Positions 8,194 through 15,471 of a stretch of 37,925 bases of DNA are shown one piece after another (the stretch's first letter is position 1; every line of letters begins with the position of its first letter). Origin of the DNA: an uncultured Clostridia bacterium. GTDB taxonomy: Bacteria; Bacillota; Clostridia; Christensenellales; Borkfalkiaceae. The position numbers and the translations under genes are program-made. The notes under the pieces are model-generated. The model saw only the letters and a list, made by a program, of their open reading frames with translations, was not told the origin of the DNA and made no database searches. The stretch spans positions 1 to 37,925 of the forward strand of contig CAMUBY010000012.1 in the NCBI GenBank assembly GCA_947087265.1, given 5' to 3'.

Positions 8194-8222
8194 TTGTAAA
8201 AAGGGCGGTTATTTGCTATAAT
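8194..8222 (+). promoter_or_regulatory. Sigma-A promoter of the ecfA1-ecfA2-ecfT-truA operon
   Basis: TTGTAA (8194-8199), a 17-base spacer and TATAAT (8217-8222). The predicted transcript start near 8229 rules out the upstream in-frame ATGs at 8172 and 8223 and supports ATG 8250 for ecfA1. Confidence 0.85.
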
Positions 8223-8249
8223 ATGGTAAAAAATAATCATCGGGGCAGT

Positions 8250-9086
8250 ATGCAGGCACTCGAATTCAAAGACGTTTTCTTCTGTTACAGCGAAGACGCC
8301 GCCTTCAAAATTGAACATTTGAATTTCTCGGTAGAAGAAGGGGAATTTGTTGCCGTACTCGGGCATAACGGAAGCGGCAAGAGTACGCTCGCGCGGCTTT
8401 CCAACGGCCTTTTGGAGGCGGATGCGGGCGAAATTTCCGTGTTCGGCACGCTGCTCGGCGGCAAAAAACTCTACGAAATCCGCAAACAGGTGGGCGTGGT
8501 ATTCCAGAACCCCGACAACCAGACGGTTGCTTCCATGGTGGAGGACGACGTGGCATTCGGCGCGGAAAATGTGGGGCTTCCGAGAAAGGAAATCGGCGAG
8601 CGCATTGATTTTGCGTTGAAAGCCGTGGGTATGGAAGAATACCGAAACGCCACCGTTTCGCGGCTTTCGGGCGGACAGAAACAGCGCGTTGCGATTGCGG
8701 GCGTGCTTGCCTTAAAACCCAAAATCATGATTCTGGACGAATCGACCGCCATGCTCGACCCGCGCGGCAGAAAGGAAATTATCGACGTCGTTCAGCGGCT
8801 CAACCGCGAGGAAAAAATTACGGTGCTCCTTATTACGCACTTCCCCGAAGAGGCGCTTCTTGCCGACCGCGCCGTCGTCATGAGTCAGGGAAAAATCGTG
8901 ATGGAGGGCAAGCCCTCGGAAATTTTCGAGCGCCACGAAGAACTTTTAACTTATCAACTCGATTTGCCGCGCATCGGTAAAATCTGCAAAAAATTGCAGG
9001 CGGGCGGCATGAACGTTTCCGATACGCTCGACGAAGAACGGTTAACGGAGGAGATTGCGCAGTGCGTATTACGGCAGAGCATTTGA
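8250..9086 (+). CDS. ecfA1: ECF transporter energising ATPase A1
   Basis: A 278-residue cytoplasmic ABC ATPase. Walker A is GHNGSGKST (38-46), the Q-loop is VVFQNPDNQ (Q86), the signature is LSGGQKQR (139-146) and Walker B is IMILDES with catalytic E164. The residue after the catalytic Glu is Ser instead of the usual Pro. It pairs with EcfA2 and EcfT to power vitamin or metal uptake by interchangeable S components. Only a weak GGGG precedes the ATG, but the promoter fixes the start. It overlaps ecfA2 by 25 bases. No S-component gene lies in the window, as expected for a shared (group II) module. Confidence 0.93.
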   Translation: MQALEFKDVFFCYSEDAAFKIEHLNFSVEEGEFVAVLGHNGSGKSTLARLSNGLLEADAGEISVFGTLLGGKKLYEIRKQVGVVFQNPDNQTVASMVEDDVAFGAENVGLPRKEIGERIDFALKAVGMEEYRNATVSRLSGGQKQRVAIAGVLALKPKIMILDESTAMLDPRGRKEIIDVVQRLNREEKITVLLITHFPEEALLADRAVVMSQGKIVMEGKPSEIFERHEELLTYQLDLPRIGKICKKLQAGGMNVSDTLDEERLTEEIAQCVLRQSI

Positions 9087-10045
9087 GTTATACTTATAAC
9101 GCAGGCTCGCCCTTTGCCTGCGCCGCTTTGAAAGACGTTTCTCTCACCATTGAGGAGGGGGAATTTTTCGGCATGATCGGGCACACGGGCAGCGGAAAAT
9201 CGACGTTCGTACAGCACCTGAACGGACTTCTCCGCGTGCCTTCGTCGCTCAAAAAATACAAAAAGAAGAAACTTAAAAAGGGGCAGACTCCGCCCCCCGA
9301 AACGGTGCTTACCGTGGGCGAGTTCGACCTCACGAATAAAAAGACGGATTTCCGCGCTCTGCGCAAGCACGTTGGAATGGTGTTCCAATACCCCGAATAC
9401 CAACTCTTTGCCGATACGGTGGAGGCGGACGTTGCGTTCGGCTTAAAAAATTTTTCCGAGAAAAAGCCGACGGACGAAGAAAAGAAAGCGGCGGTAAAAG
9501 CCGCGCTCGAAATCGTGGGGCTTTCTTACGAGGAGCTCAAAGACAAATCTCCGTTTGAACTTTCGGGCGGACAGAAACGGCGCGTTGCAATAGCGGGCGT
9601 TATCGTCACCCGACCCGAAGTTTTAGTGTTAGACGAACCTGCCGCAGGGCTCGACCCTCTGGGCAAAAAAGAAGTCATGGAACTTCTGCACAAACTCCAC
9701 AGGGAGTGGTGCAAGACGGTCGTTATCGTTTCGCACGATATGGACGAGATTTCCGAAAACTGCACGCGTGCGGCGGTGTTCAGCGAAGGGAACGTGAAGT
9801 ATGTGCTTCCGCCCAAAGAACTCTTTTCCCACAGCGAAGAACTGCTCGCGTTGGGGCTCGATATTCCGCTCACGGCGCGTCTTTCCGCCGCACTTAAAAA
9901 ACGCGGCGTGGAACTTGACTGCGATTTTACGGTGGACAGTTTCGTGGAGAGCGTACTCCGCCTGAACGGGGGCGCGTCTGCGGAGAATGAGGTCGCGCCC
10001 GAACAAACCGAAACCGCACCCGAATGGAAAGGGGGCGCGGAATGA
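9062..10045 (+). CDS. ecfA2: ECF transporter energising ATPase A2
   Basis: A 327-residue ABC ATPase starting at GTG 9062, eight bases after GGAGGAG, inside the end of ecfA1. Walker A is GHTGSGKST (40-48), the Q-loop is MVFQYPEYQLF (Q109), the signature is LSGGQKRR (167-174) and Walker B is EVLVLDEP with E192. The FQYPEYQLF segment is typical of EcfA2. It is longer than the usual 280-290 residues: a Lys-rich insert lies at about 59-81, after the Walker A helix, and an acidic tail covers about 285-327. It ends in an ATGA overlap with ecfT. Confidence 0.93.
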   Translation: MRITAEHLSYTYNAGSPFACAALKDVSLTIEEGEFFGMIGHTGSGKSTFVQHLNGLLRVPSSLKKYKKKKLKKGQTPPPETVLTVGEFDLTNKKTDFRALRKHVGMVFQYPEYQLFADTVEADVAFGLKNFSEKKPTDEEKKAAVKAALEIVGLSYEELKDKSPFELSGGQKRRVAIAGVIVTRPEVLVLDEPAAGLDPLGKKEVMELLHKLHREWCKTVVIVSHDMDEISENCTRAAVFSEGNVKYVLPPKELFSHSEELLALGLDIPLTARLSAALKKRGVELDCDFTVDSFVESVLRLNGGASAENEVAPEQTETAPEWKGGAE

Positions 10046-10854
10046 AGGACGTAGCATTCGGTCAGTACTATCCCGTTGAGTCTTTCGTGCACCGTTTGGA
10101 CCCTCGGTTAAAACTGGTATTTCTCATTGCGTATATCGTTGCCATTTTCCTTGCAGACAGTTTTTGCGGACTTGCCGTCTGTGCGGGCGCGCTGATTCTG
10201 ATTATCGCGTTTGCGCGCGTACCGCTCCGTAAAATTCTGCGCTCGGTGCGCGGTATTCTGTTCCTTGTCGTCTTTACGGCGGTGCTCAACGTTTTGTTTT
10301 ATACGGGCGATACCGTATGGGCGGACTGGTGGATTTTCACCATTACCAAAGAGGGCGTTATCTTTTCGGCGCGCCTTATCCTGCGGTTGATTCTGCTTGT
10401 CATGTGTTCGTGTATGCTCACTTATACGACCACGCCCGTCGCTTTGACGGACGGCATCGAGAGCCTTTTAACGCCGCTCAAATGGATTCGTTTCCCCGTG
10501 CACGAACTTGCACTGATTATGAGTATTGCGCTGCGGTTTATTCCCATTCTCATGGACGAAACGGAGCGCATCAAGAACGCGCAGAAAGCGCGCGGCGCCG
10601 ATTTTGAATCGGGTGGGCTCGTCAAGAAAGTGCGCGCGATTATTCCCATTCTCATTCCGTTGCTGCTTTCGGCGTTCCGCCGTGCGGACGAACTCGGCGA
10701 CGCGATGGACGCGCGTTGTTATACGGGCGGCAAGCACCGCACCAAATACAAAAAACTGCGTTTCAGTTGGCGCGACTTGATTGCGTTTTTCCTGATTGCG
10801 GCGGTGATGACGGGCGTGGTACTGCTCCGCGTTTACGGATGGGCGCCGCTATGA
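10042..10854 (+). CDS. ecfT: ECF transporter transmembrane protein T
   Basis: A 270-residue membrane scaffold linking the two ATPases to S components. The start is ATG 10042, overlapping the ecfA2 stop as ATGA, behind a GGGGG site. About five to six hydrophobic segments are visible (for example LVFLIAYIVAIFLADSFCG near the N-terminus and LIAFFLIAAVMTGVVLL at the C-terminus). The two Ala-Arg coupling motifs that dock into the ATPases are present as QKARGADF and MDARCYTG. The opening YPVESFVHRLDPRLKL is family-typical. It overlaps truA by four bases. Confidence 0.93.
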   Translation: MKDVAFGQYYPVESFVHRLDPRLKLVFLIAYIVAIFLADSFCGLAVCAGALILIIAFARVPLRKILRSVRGILFLVVFTAVLNVLFYTGDTVWADWWIFTITKEGVIFSARLILRLILLVMCSCMLTYTTTPVALTDGIESLLTPLKWIRFPVHELALIMSIALRFIPILMDETERIKNAQKARGADFESGGLVKKVRAIIPILIPLLLSAFRRADELGDAMDARCYTGGKHRTKYKKLRFSWRDLIAFFLIAAVMTGVVLLRVYGWAPL

Positions 10855-11621
10855 GATTTGTTTTGTCGGTGAGTTACGACGGTACGCATTTTTCGGGTTT
10901 TCAGAAACAGAAATCGGAGCGTACCGTGCAGGGAGAATTGGAATGCGCGGCAAGGCAGATTTTCGGCGCGGAAACCAAAATTGCGGGCAGCGGCAGAACG
11001 GACGCAGGCGTTCACGCGGAAGGGCAGGTGTGCCATTTCGACGCGGAAACGAACATTCCGCCGAAAAAACTTAGCGCGTGTTTCAACCGCATTCTGCCGC
11101 CCGACGTGCGCGTTTTGAAAAGTGCGGCCGCGCCCGAGGGATTCGACTGCACAAGAAACGCCAAGCGCAAGACCTATTCTTATTCCTTCTATTATGCGCC
11201 GAGCGAACTGCCGCTTTTGGAGCGCTATGCGGTGCGTATCAAGGAAAAACCCGATTTACAGAAAATGCGGCAGGCGGCGGCGTTGCTGGTCGGTGAACAC
11301 GATTTCAAAGCATTCTGTGCTTCCGGCTCGTCCGCGAAAACAAGCGTGAGGGAAATTTACAGCGTGGTTGTGGAAGAACGTATGAGCGCGCAGGCGGCGG
11401 AATATACTGTTACCGTATGCGGCAACGGGTTTCTGTATAATATGGTGCGTATTCTTGCAGGCGAGTTGGTTGCCGTGGGTTGCGGAAAGCAGGAGGGAAT
11501 TACGGCGGCGTTTCAAACGAAGGAACGCAGCGCTCTTGCAAAAACGATGCCCGCAAAGGGCTTGAAATTGGTTTCGGCAGATTACGGCATTCCGCTGTTC
11601 GGGAATGCTGCGGAGGAATAA
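10851..11621 (+). CDS. truA: tRNA pseudouridine(38-40) synthase
   Basis: A 256-residue enzyme that converts uridines 38-40 of the tRNA anticodon arm to pseudouridine. The start is ATG 10851, coupled to ecfT through ATGA. The longer in-frame start at 10716 lies inside ecfT. The catalytic Asp51 lies in GSGRTDAGVHA. FLYNMVRILAGELVAVG near the C-terminus is the other family hallmark. The ecfA1-ecfA2-ecfT-truA order is widely kept in Firmicutes, normally flanked by rplQ and rplM. Here nifJ and a membrane-protein gene take their places. Confidence 0.95.
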   Translation: MRFVLSVSYDGTHFSGFQKQKSERTVQGELECAARQIFGAETKIAGSGRTDAGVHAEGQVCHFDAETNIPPKKLSACFNRILPPDVRVLKSAAAPEGFDCTRNAKRKTYSYSFYYAPSELPLLERYAVRIKEKPDLQKMRQAAALLVGEHDFKAFCASGSSAKTSVREIYSVVVEERMSAQAAEYTVTVCGNGFLYNMVRILAGELVAVGCGKQEGITAAFQTKERSALAKTMPAKGLKLVSADYGIPLFGNAAEE

Positions 11622-12539
11622 ATGGAATATTTCGATTGGTTGTCAGTGCCGCAAATCGTCGTGAATTATCTGAATCTGACGGTGGACTCGGCAGAGCAGG
11701 CGGCGGCGGTTTTTCAGAGAATTTTAATGATAAGCGCCATCGTTGCGGCGGCGCTCTATCTCGCGGGGCTCTTGTGCGGCGGTTTCGGGCTCATGAAAAT
11801 GGCAAAGAGAGAGGGCATCAAATATTGGTGGCTCGGATTTTTGCCTTTCGGCAATACCTATTTAACGGGCAAACTTGCCGGCGAAACACGGCTGTTCGGA
11901 CAGAAATGTAAGCGTATCGGGCTGTACGTCATGATAGTGGAAATTGTGTACGTTCTAATTCAGACGGCGTTGCTTGTCATTTCGTTTGTACTCAATCACG
12001 GCGATTTCTACGAATTGAAGGGCGAGGGCGAATATTTATATTACGATTTCAGCGCCGAACTGTTCAAAATGTATTACCCTGAATACGGCTGGCTCGTTAC
12101 TATGCAATCGGTACTGAACTATATTGCGTATGCCTGGTGGCTGGTATTGCTGCTTTTTATGTGCAATCTGTTTACGGCGTTTTTCCGCAAATACTATGCG
12201 CGCAGTCCTTTCTTAATGACTTTCCTCTGTGCGCTGTTGCCTGTAAGAGGTTTCGTTCTGCTTGCGGTGAGAAACAACCGCCCCGTAGATTATGCGGACT
12301 ATCAGAGAAGACAGTATGAGGAAATGCGCCGCCAACAGCAGCAACAGTACGGCGGCTATGAGCAGGGCAACCGTCCGTTTTCCGACTTCGGCGGCGGTTC
12401 GGGGAACAACTCGGGAAACGCTTCGGGGAATGACGACCCCTTTTCCGATTTTAACGGCAGCGGCTCGGATGGTAGCGGTTCTGGCGGCGGCAGTCCGTCG
12501 GGCGGGTCTTCTAACGATAGTCCGTTCAGCGATTTTTAA
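11622..12539 (+). CDS. Membrane protein with glycine/serine tail carrying PFSDF repeats
   Basis: A 305-residue protein. The ATG at 11622 directly follows the truA stop, with GGAGG at 11612-11616, so it belongs to the ecf-truA transcript. About four to five hydrophobic segments lie between residues 30 and 220, with a characteristic REGIKYWWLGFLPFGNTYLTGKL loop after the first. A Gln-rich stretch (QQQQQ) follows. The last 70 residues are a disordered Gly/Ser/Asn tail with three copies of PFSDF, the last at the very C-terminus. The tail looks like a flexible tether with a repeated docking peptide. The function is unknown. Confidence 0.7.
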   Translation: MEYFDWLSVPQIVVNYLNLTVDSAEQAAAVFQRILMISAIVAAALYLAGLLCGGFGLMKMAKREGIKYWWLGFLPFGNTYLTGKLAGETRLFGQKCKRIGLYVMIVEIVYVLIQTALLVISFVLNHGDFYELKGEGEYLYYDFSAELFKMYYPEYGWLVTMQSVLNYIAYAWWLVLLLFMCNLFTAFFRKYYARSPFLMTFLCALLPVRGFVLLAVRNNRPVDYADYQRRQYEEMRRQQQQQYGGYEQGNRPFSDFGGGSGNNSGNASGNDDPFSDFNGSGSDGSGSGGGSPSGGSSNDSPFSDF

Positions 12540-12547
12540 CAACATTG

Positions 12548-12574
12548 AAAAGCGGAGAAATCTCCGCTTTTTTC
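12548..12574 (+). terminator. Terminator of the ecf-truA operon
   Basis: GCGGAG (12552-12557) with CTCCGC (12562-12567), an AAAT loop, A residues before and a T run after. It lies nine bases past the last stop. Confidence 0.85.
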
Positions 12575-12604
12575 ATGCTTGCGGGATATTGTAAGCCGAA
12601 TTGC

Positions 12605-12633
12605 TTTACAAACGGTGTGCAAAATACTATAAT
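12605..12633 (+). promoter_or_regulatory. Sigma-A promoter of mnmE
   Basis: TTTACA (12605-12610), a 17-base spacer and TATAAT (12628-12633). The predicted transcript start near 12640 leaves a leader of about 60 bases. Confidence 0.8.
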
Positions 12634-12702
12634 CATATAAACGGTAATTATAGGTTGCGCTAAAATTTGCCTGATAAAAAAATTTGTACTTATGGAACGG
12701 TT

Positions 12703-13989
12703 ATGGAAGAATTGATTTCCGCAATTTCAACGGCATCGGGGCGGGGCGGCGTTGCCATTATCCGCGTAAGCGGCGAGGGTGCGCTTGCGCTCGCAAAAAA
12801 GATGTTTTCTTACAAGGGCGAGTTTACGCCCAATCTGCTCTATCCGGGCGAAATCGACTGCGGAACGTTCAAAGACTTCGGAATGTGCGTATACTTCCGC
12901 GCGCCCAAATCGTTTACAGGCGAGGACACGGTGGAATTTCACTGCCACGGCGGACAGGAAATTGCGCGCGGCGTGCTCAAACAAACGCTCGCGCTGGGCG
13001 CACGCGCGGCGGAGCGCGGTGAATTTACGAAACGCGCGTTTCTGAACGGTAAACTTTCGCTTTCGGCGGCGGAGGGCATGGCGGAGATGATTAACGCCGA
13101 ATCGCTTTCTCAAATCCGCGCGGGCTATTCTCTGTATACAGAAGAACTCACCCAAGAGGGCAAGCGGTTGCAGGCGCTGATTACTTCCTGCCTTGCAAGT
13201 ATCGACGCGGACGTAGATTACCCCGAAGAGGACTTAAACGCGGATTCGCGCAAAGAAATTTCGGAAAAACTGCGCGAAGCGGAAAATGCGCTCCGTACGC
13301 TTGCGGGCAGTTACCGCGCAGGGAAAAAAATTAAATCGGGCGTGAACGTTGCGCTTTGCGGCAAGCCCAACGCGGGCAAGAGTTCGCTGCTCAACGCGCT
13401 GCTCGGGTTCGAGAAAGCAATCGTATCCGACGAAGCGGGAACGACGCGCGATATTATCGAGGGCAACCTCGAATGGAACGGCGTGCTGTTTCGGCTCACC
13501 GATACGGCAGGACTTCGGGAAAGCGACAACCCGATTGAGCGCGAGGGAATCCGCCGCGCGGAACAGGCAATCGCTTCGGCGGACGTCATCGTGTATCTGA
13601 AAGAAGAGGAAACGCCGCCCCCGTTCCCCGAAGAAACGCCCGTGATTCTCGTGGGCGCAAAGTGCGATATTGTGCAAAGAGAGGGCTGCGACGTTTTGCT
13701 CTCCTCCAAAACGGGAGAGGGGATAGAGGAATTCAAGCAACTGCTTTACGAGCGCGGATACGGAAGGGAGAGCGACGTGTTATTATTGGAAGAAAGGCAC
13801 TATCGCGCCGTAGAGGACGCGTGCGCGGCGGTCGGGTGCGCGCTCCGTGCGGTGGAGGGCGGACTCCCTGCCGAACTGTATGCGGAGGACGTAAAGCGCG
13901 CCTATCTCGCACTCGGCACTATCAGCGGCGAAACCGCAAGCGAAACAGTTATTACGGAAATTTTTGAAAAATTCTGCGTCGGAAAATAG
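12703..13989 (+). CDS. mnmE: tRNA-modification GTPase MnmE (TrmE)
   Basis: A 428-residue GTPase that, with MnmG, installs the aminomethyl-type modification on wobble U34 of tRNA. I choose ATG 12703; the TTG at 12667 has no ribosome site. The N-terminal formyl-THF-binding domain includes FTGEDTVEFHCHGG (71-84). The GTPase domain has G1 GKPNAGKSS (220-228), G2 TTRD (247-250) and G3 DTAG (267-270). The G4 position reads AKCD (319-322) in place of NKxD, so its Asn is missing. The C-terminus is the catalytic FCVGK with Cys425. It is slightly shorter than the usual 450-460 residues. LysR follows one base after the stop. Confidence 0.95.
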   Translation: MEELISAISTASGRGGVAIIRVSGEGALALAKKMFSYKGEFTPNLLYPGEIDCGTFKDFGMCVYFRAPKSFTGEDTVEFHCHGGQEIARGVLKQTLALGARAAERGEFTKRAFLNGKLSLSAAEGMAEMINAESLSQIRAGYSLYTEELTQEGKRLQALITSCLASIDADVDYPEEDLNADSRKEISEKLREAENALRTLAGSYRAGKKIKSGVNVALCGKPNAGKSSLLNALLGFEKAIVSDEAGTTRDIIEGNLEWNGVLFRLTDTAGLRESDNPIEREGIRRAEQAIASADVIVYLKEEETPPPFPEETPVILVGAKCDIVQREGCDVLLSSKTGEGIEEFKQLLYERGYGRESDVLLLEERHYRAVEDACAAVGCALRAVEGGLPAELYAEDVKRAYLALGTISGETASETVITEIFEKFCVGK

Positions 13990-13990
13990 T

Positions 13991-14878
13991 ATGGTAAATT
14001 TAGAATTATACAAAGTTTTTTATTCGGTGGCAAAGCACGGGAGTCTGACGAAAGCCGCGGAAGAACTCTATATTTCGCAACCTGCCGTATCGCAGGCAAT
14101 CAAGCAGTTGGAAACGCAGCTCGGCACGCCGCTCTTTCACCGCAAGCACAGGGGCATGGAACTGACGGCGCAGGGCGGCGAGCTCATCTTCGGGAATGTG
14201 GAAAAGGCGCTCGGGCTTTTGGAAAGCGCGGAAAATACGCTGACCGAACTCAACGAAAGCGCGACGGGAACGCTCAGAATCGGCGCGTCCGAAACGATTT
14301 TTCAGTATGCGTTATCGGAAAAAATCGTGCGGTTCCAAAAACTCTATCCGCGCGTCAAAATCGATTTGATTTCGGATATTTCCCCGAAAATAATCGAAGC
14401 GATTAAAGACGACCGCTGCGACGTCGGCTTTCTCAATCTTCCCATTCCGCCCGACGACGGAATTCTGCTTAACGGTTCGATTATGTATCTCAACGATATT
14501 TTTATCGCGGGGCAGCAGTTTTCCGAATTACAGGGCAAGAGTTTAACGCTTTCCGATTTGAAACACTTACCGCTTCTGCTATTAGAGGAGCGCACCGTTG
14601 CGCGCGAGGCATTCAACCACTATGCCGCGAGCCATAACGTCACCTTGCAGCCGTCTGTGGAAATTGACAGCTGGGGATTTATGAAACGGCTTGTGGCGGC
14701 GGGCATGGGTATCGGCTGTATTCCGCGCGAATACACCTTACAGGAACTTTCGGACGGCTCGTTGTTTGAACTCGATTTAACGCCGTCCATGCCCGTCCGT
14801 TCGGTAGGTGTGGCGTTCCGCAAAAATGCGAAAATGCCTTACTCTTTAAGAATGTTTATGAAACTCTTTGAAACTTAA
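13991..14878 (+). CDS. LysR-family transcriptional regulator
   Basis: A 295-residue regulator. The winged helix-turn-helix is at about residues 4-62, with LTKAAEELYISQPAVSQAIKQ as the recognition region. It is followed by a linker helix and a two-lobed effector domain of normal length. ATG 13991 lies one base after mnmE; an alternative at 13964 would overlap it. No divergent neighbour is present, unlike many LysR genes, so no target is evident. It probably shares the mnmE transcript. The effector is not identifiable. Confidence 0.9.
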   Translation: MVNLELYKVFYSVAKHGSLTKAAEELYISQPAVSQAIKQLETQLGTPLFHRKHRGMELTAQGGELIFGNVEKALGLLESAENTLTELNESATGTLRIGASETIFQYALSEKIVRFQKLYPRVKIDLISDISPKIIEAIKDDRCDVGFLNLPIPPDDGILLNGSIMYLNDIFIAGQQFSELQGKSLTLSDLKHLPLLLLEERTVAREAFNHYAASHNVTLQPSVEIDSWGFMKRLVAAGMGIGCIPREYTLQELSDGSLFELDLTPSMPVRSVGVAFRKNAKMPYSLRMFMKLFET

Positions 14879-14893
14879 ATATCTTTGAACGGC

Positions 14894-14917
14894 ACACCCG
14901 AAAGGGTGTTTTTTTTA
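14894..14917 (+). terminator. Terminator after the LysR gene
   Basis: ACACCC (14894-14899), a GAAA tetraloop and GGGTGT (14904-14909), then a run of eight T. Confidence 0.9.
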
Positions 14918-14927
14918 CAAAAAAAAG

Positions 14928-14945
14928 TTGTTGATTGTTCAACAA
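14928..14945 (+). promoter_or_regulatory. MarR operator, upstream copy
   Basis: TTGTTGATTGTTCAACAA is a perfect inverted repeat (TTGTTGA / TCAACAA around TTGT). It ends five bases before the -35 box of the marR promoter. Palindromes of this size beside a MarR gene are typical autoregulatory sites. Confidence 0.7.
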
Positions 14946-14950
14946 TTTGT

Positions 14951-14979
14951 TTGACAAGAGAAAACCGCACGAGTATAAT
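14951..14979 (+). promoter_or_regulatory. Near-perfect sigma-A promoter of the marR-fusion operon
   Basis: TTGACA (14951-14956), a 17-base spacer and TATAAT (14974-14979), both exact consensus hexamers. A promoter this strong needs a repressor to be kept off, which fits the operators on both sides. Confidence 0.92.
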
Positions 14980-14983
14980 CGAC

Positions 14984-15001
14984 TTGTTGATAAAACAACA
15001 T
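14984..15001 (+). promoter_or_regulatory. MarR operator, downstream copy
   Basis: TTGTTGATAAAACAACAT has the same TTGTTG-N6-CAACA(A/T) layout as the upstream site, with one mismatch at the outer edge. It covers the expected transcript start. The two centres are 56 bases apart. Confidence 0.65.
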
Positions 15002-15015
15002 TTAAGGAGGCGGGC

Positions 15016-15471
15016 ATGGAAAACGTATTTGAAAATTTCGTCATCTCCGTGTTGAAACTTTACAGAAGCGTGCAGAAAATCAAGAATTTTGAAATGCGCG
15101 AATTCGGCTTAAAGAGCGTGCACGTCATGTGCGTGTACTACCTCAACGAAAGCGAAAAGGGGCTTACTTCTGCGGAGCTCATGCGCCTGACGCTCGAAGA
15201 CAAGGCGGCAATTTCGCGCGCCGTGGGGCAACTCAAAGAAAAGGGGTTTGTAAAATACGAAGGAACGTATAACTCCGAAATCGTACTGACCGAAGAGGGC
15301 AGAGAAATTGCGCGCAGTATTTTGGAAAAAGCAAAACGTGCGGTGGCGGCGGGCAGTGCGCATTTTACGGAGGAAGAACGTCTGCGCTTCTATTCTTCGA
15401 TGAAAGAAATTGCGGATAATCTGAAAGTCTATTATGAAAATCTGAAATATCAGGAGGACAATCTTTCATGA
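15016..15471 (+). CDS. MarR-family transcriptional regulator
   Basis: A 151-residue winged-helix repressor. ATG 15016 follows AAGGAGG at 15004-15010; the in-frame start at 14935 lies upstream of the promoter. The helix-turn-helix is near residues 50-80 (GLTSAELMRLTLEDKAAISRAV), followed by the wing (EIVLTEEGREIARSI). The C-terminal helix for dimerisation is present. It is the first gene of a two-gene operon, overlapping the downstream fusion gene as ATGA. It most likely represses its own operon through the two flanking palindromes and is released by a ligand related to the fusion enzyme's substrate. The ligand is inference. Confidence 0.92.
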   Translation: MENVFENFVISVLKLYRSVQKIKNFEMREFGLKSVHVMCVYYLNESEKGLTSAELMRLTLEDKAAISRAVGQLKEKGFVKYEGTYNSEIVLTEEGREIARSILEKAKRAVAAGSAHFTEEERLRFYSSMKEIADNLKVYYENLKYQEDNLS

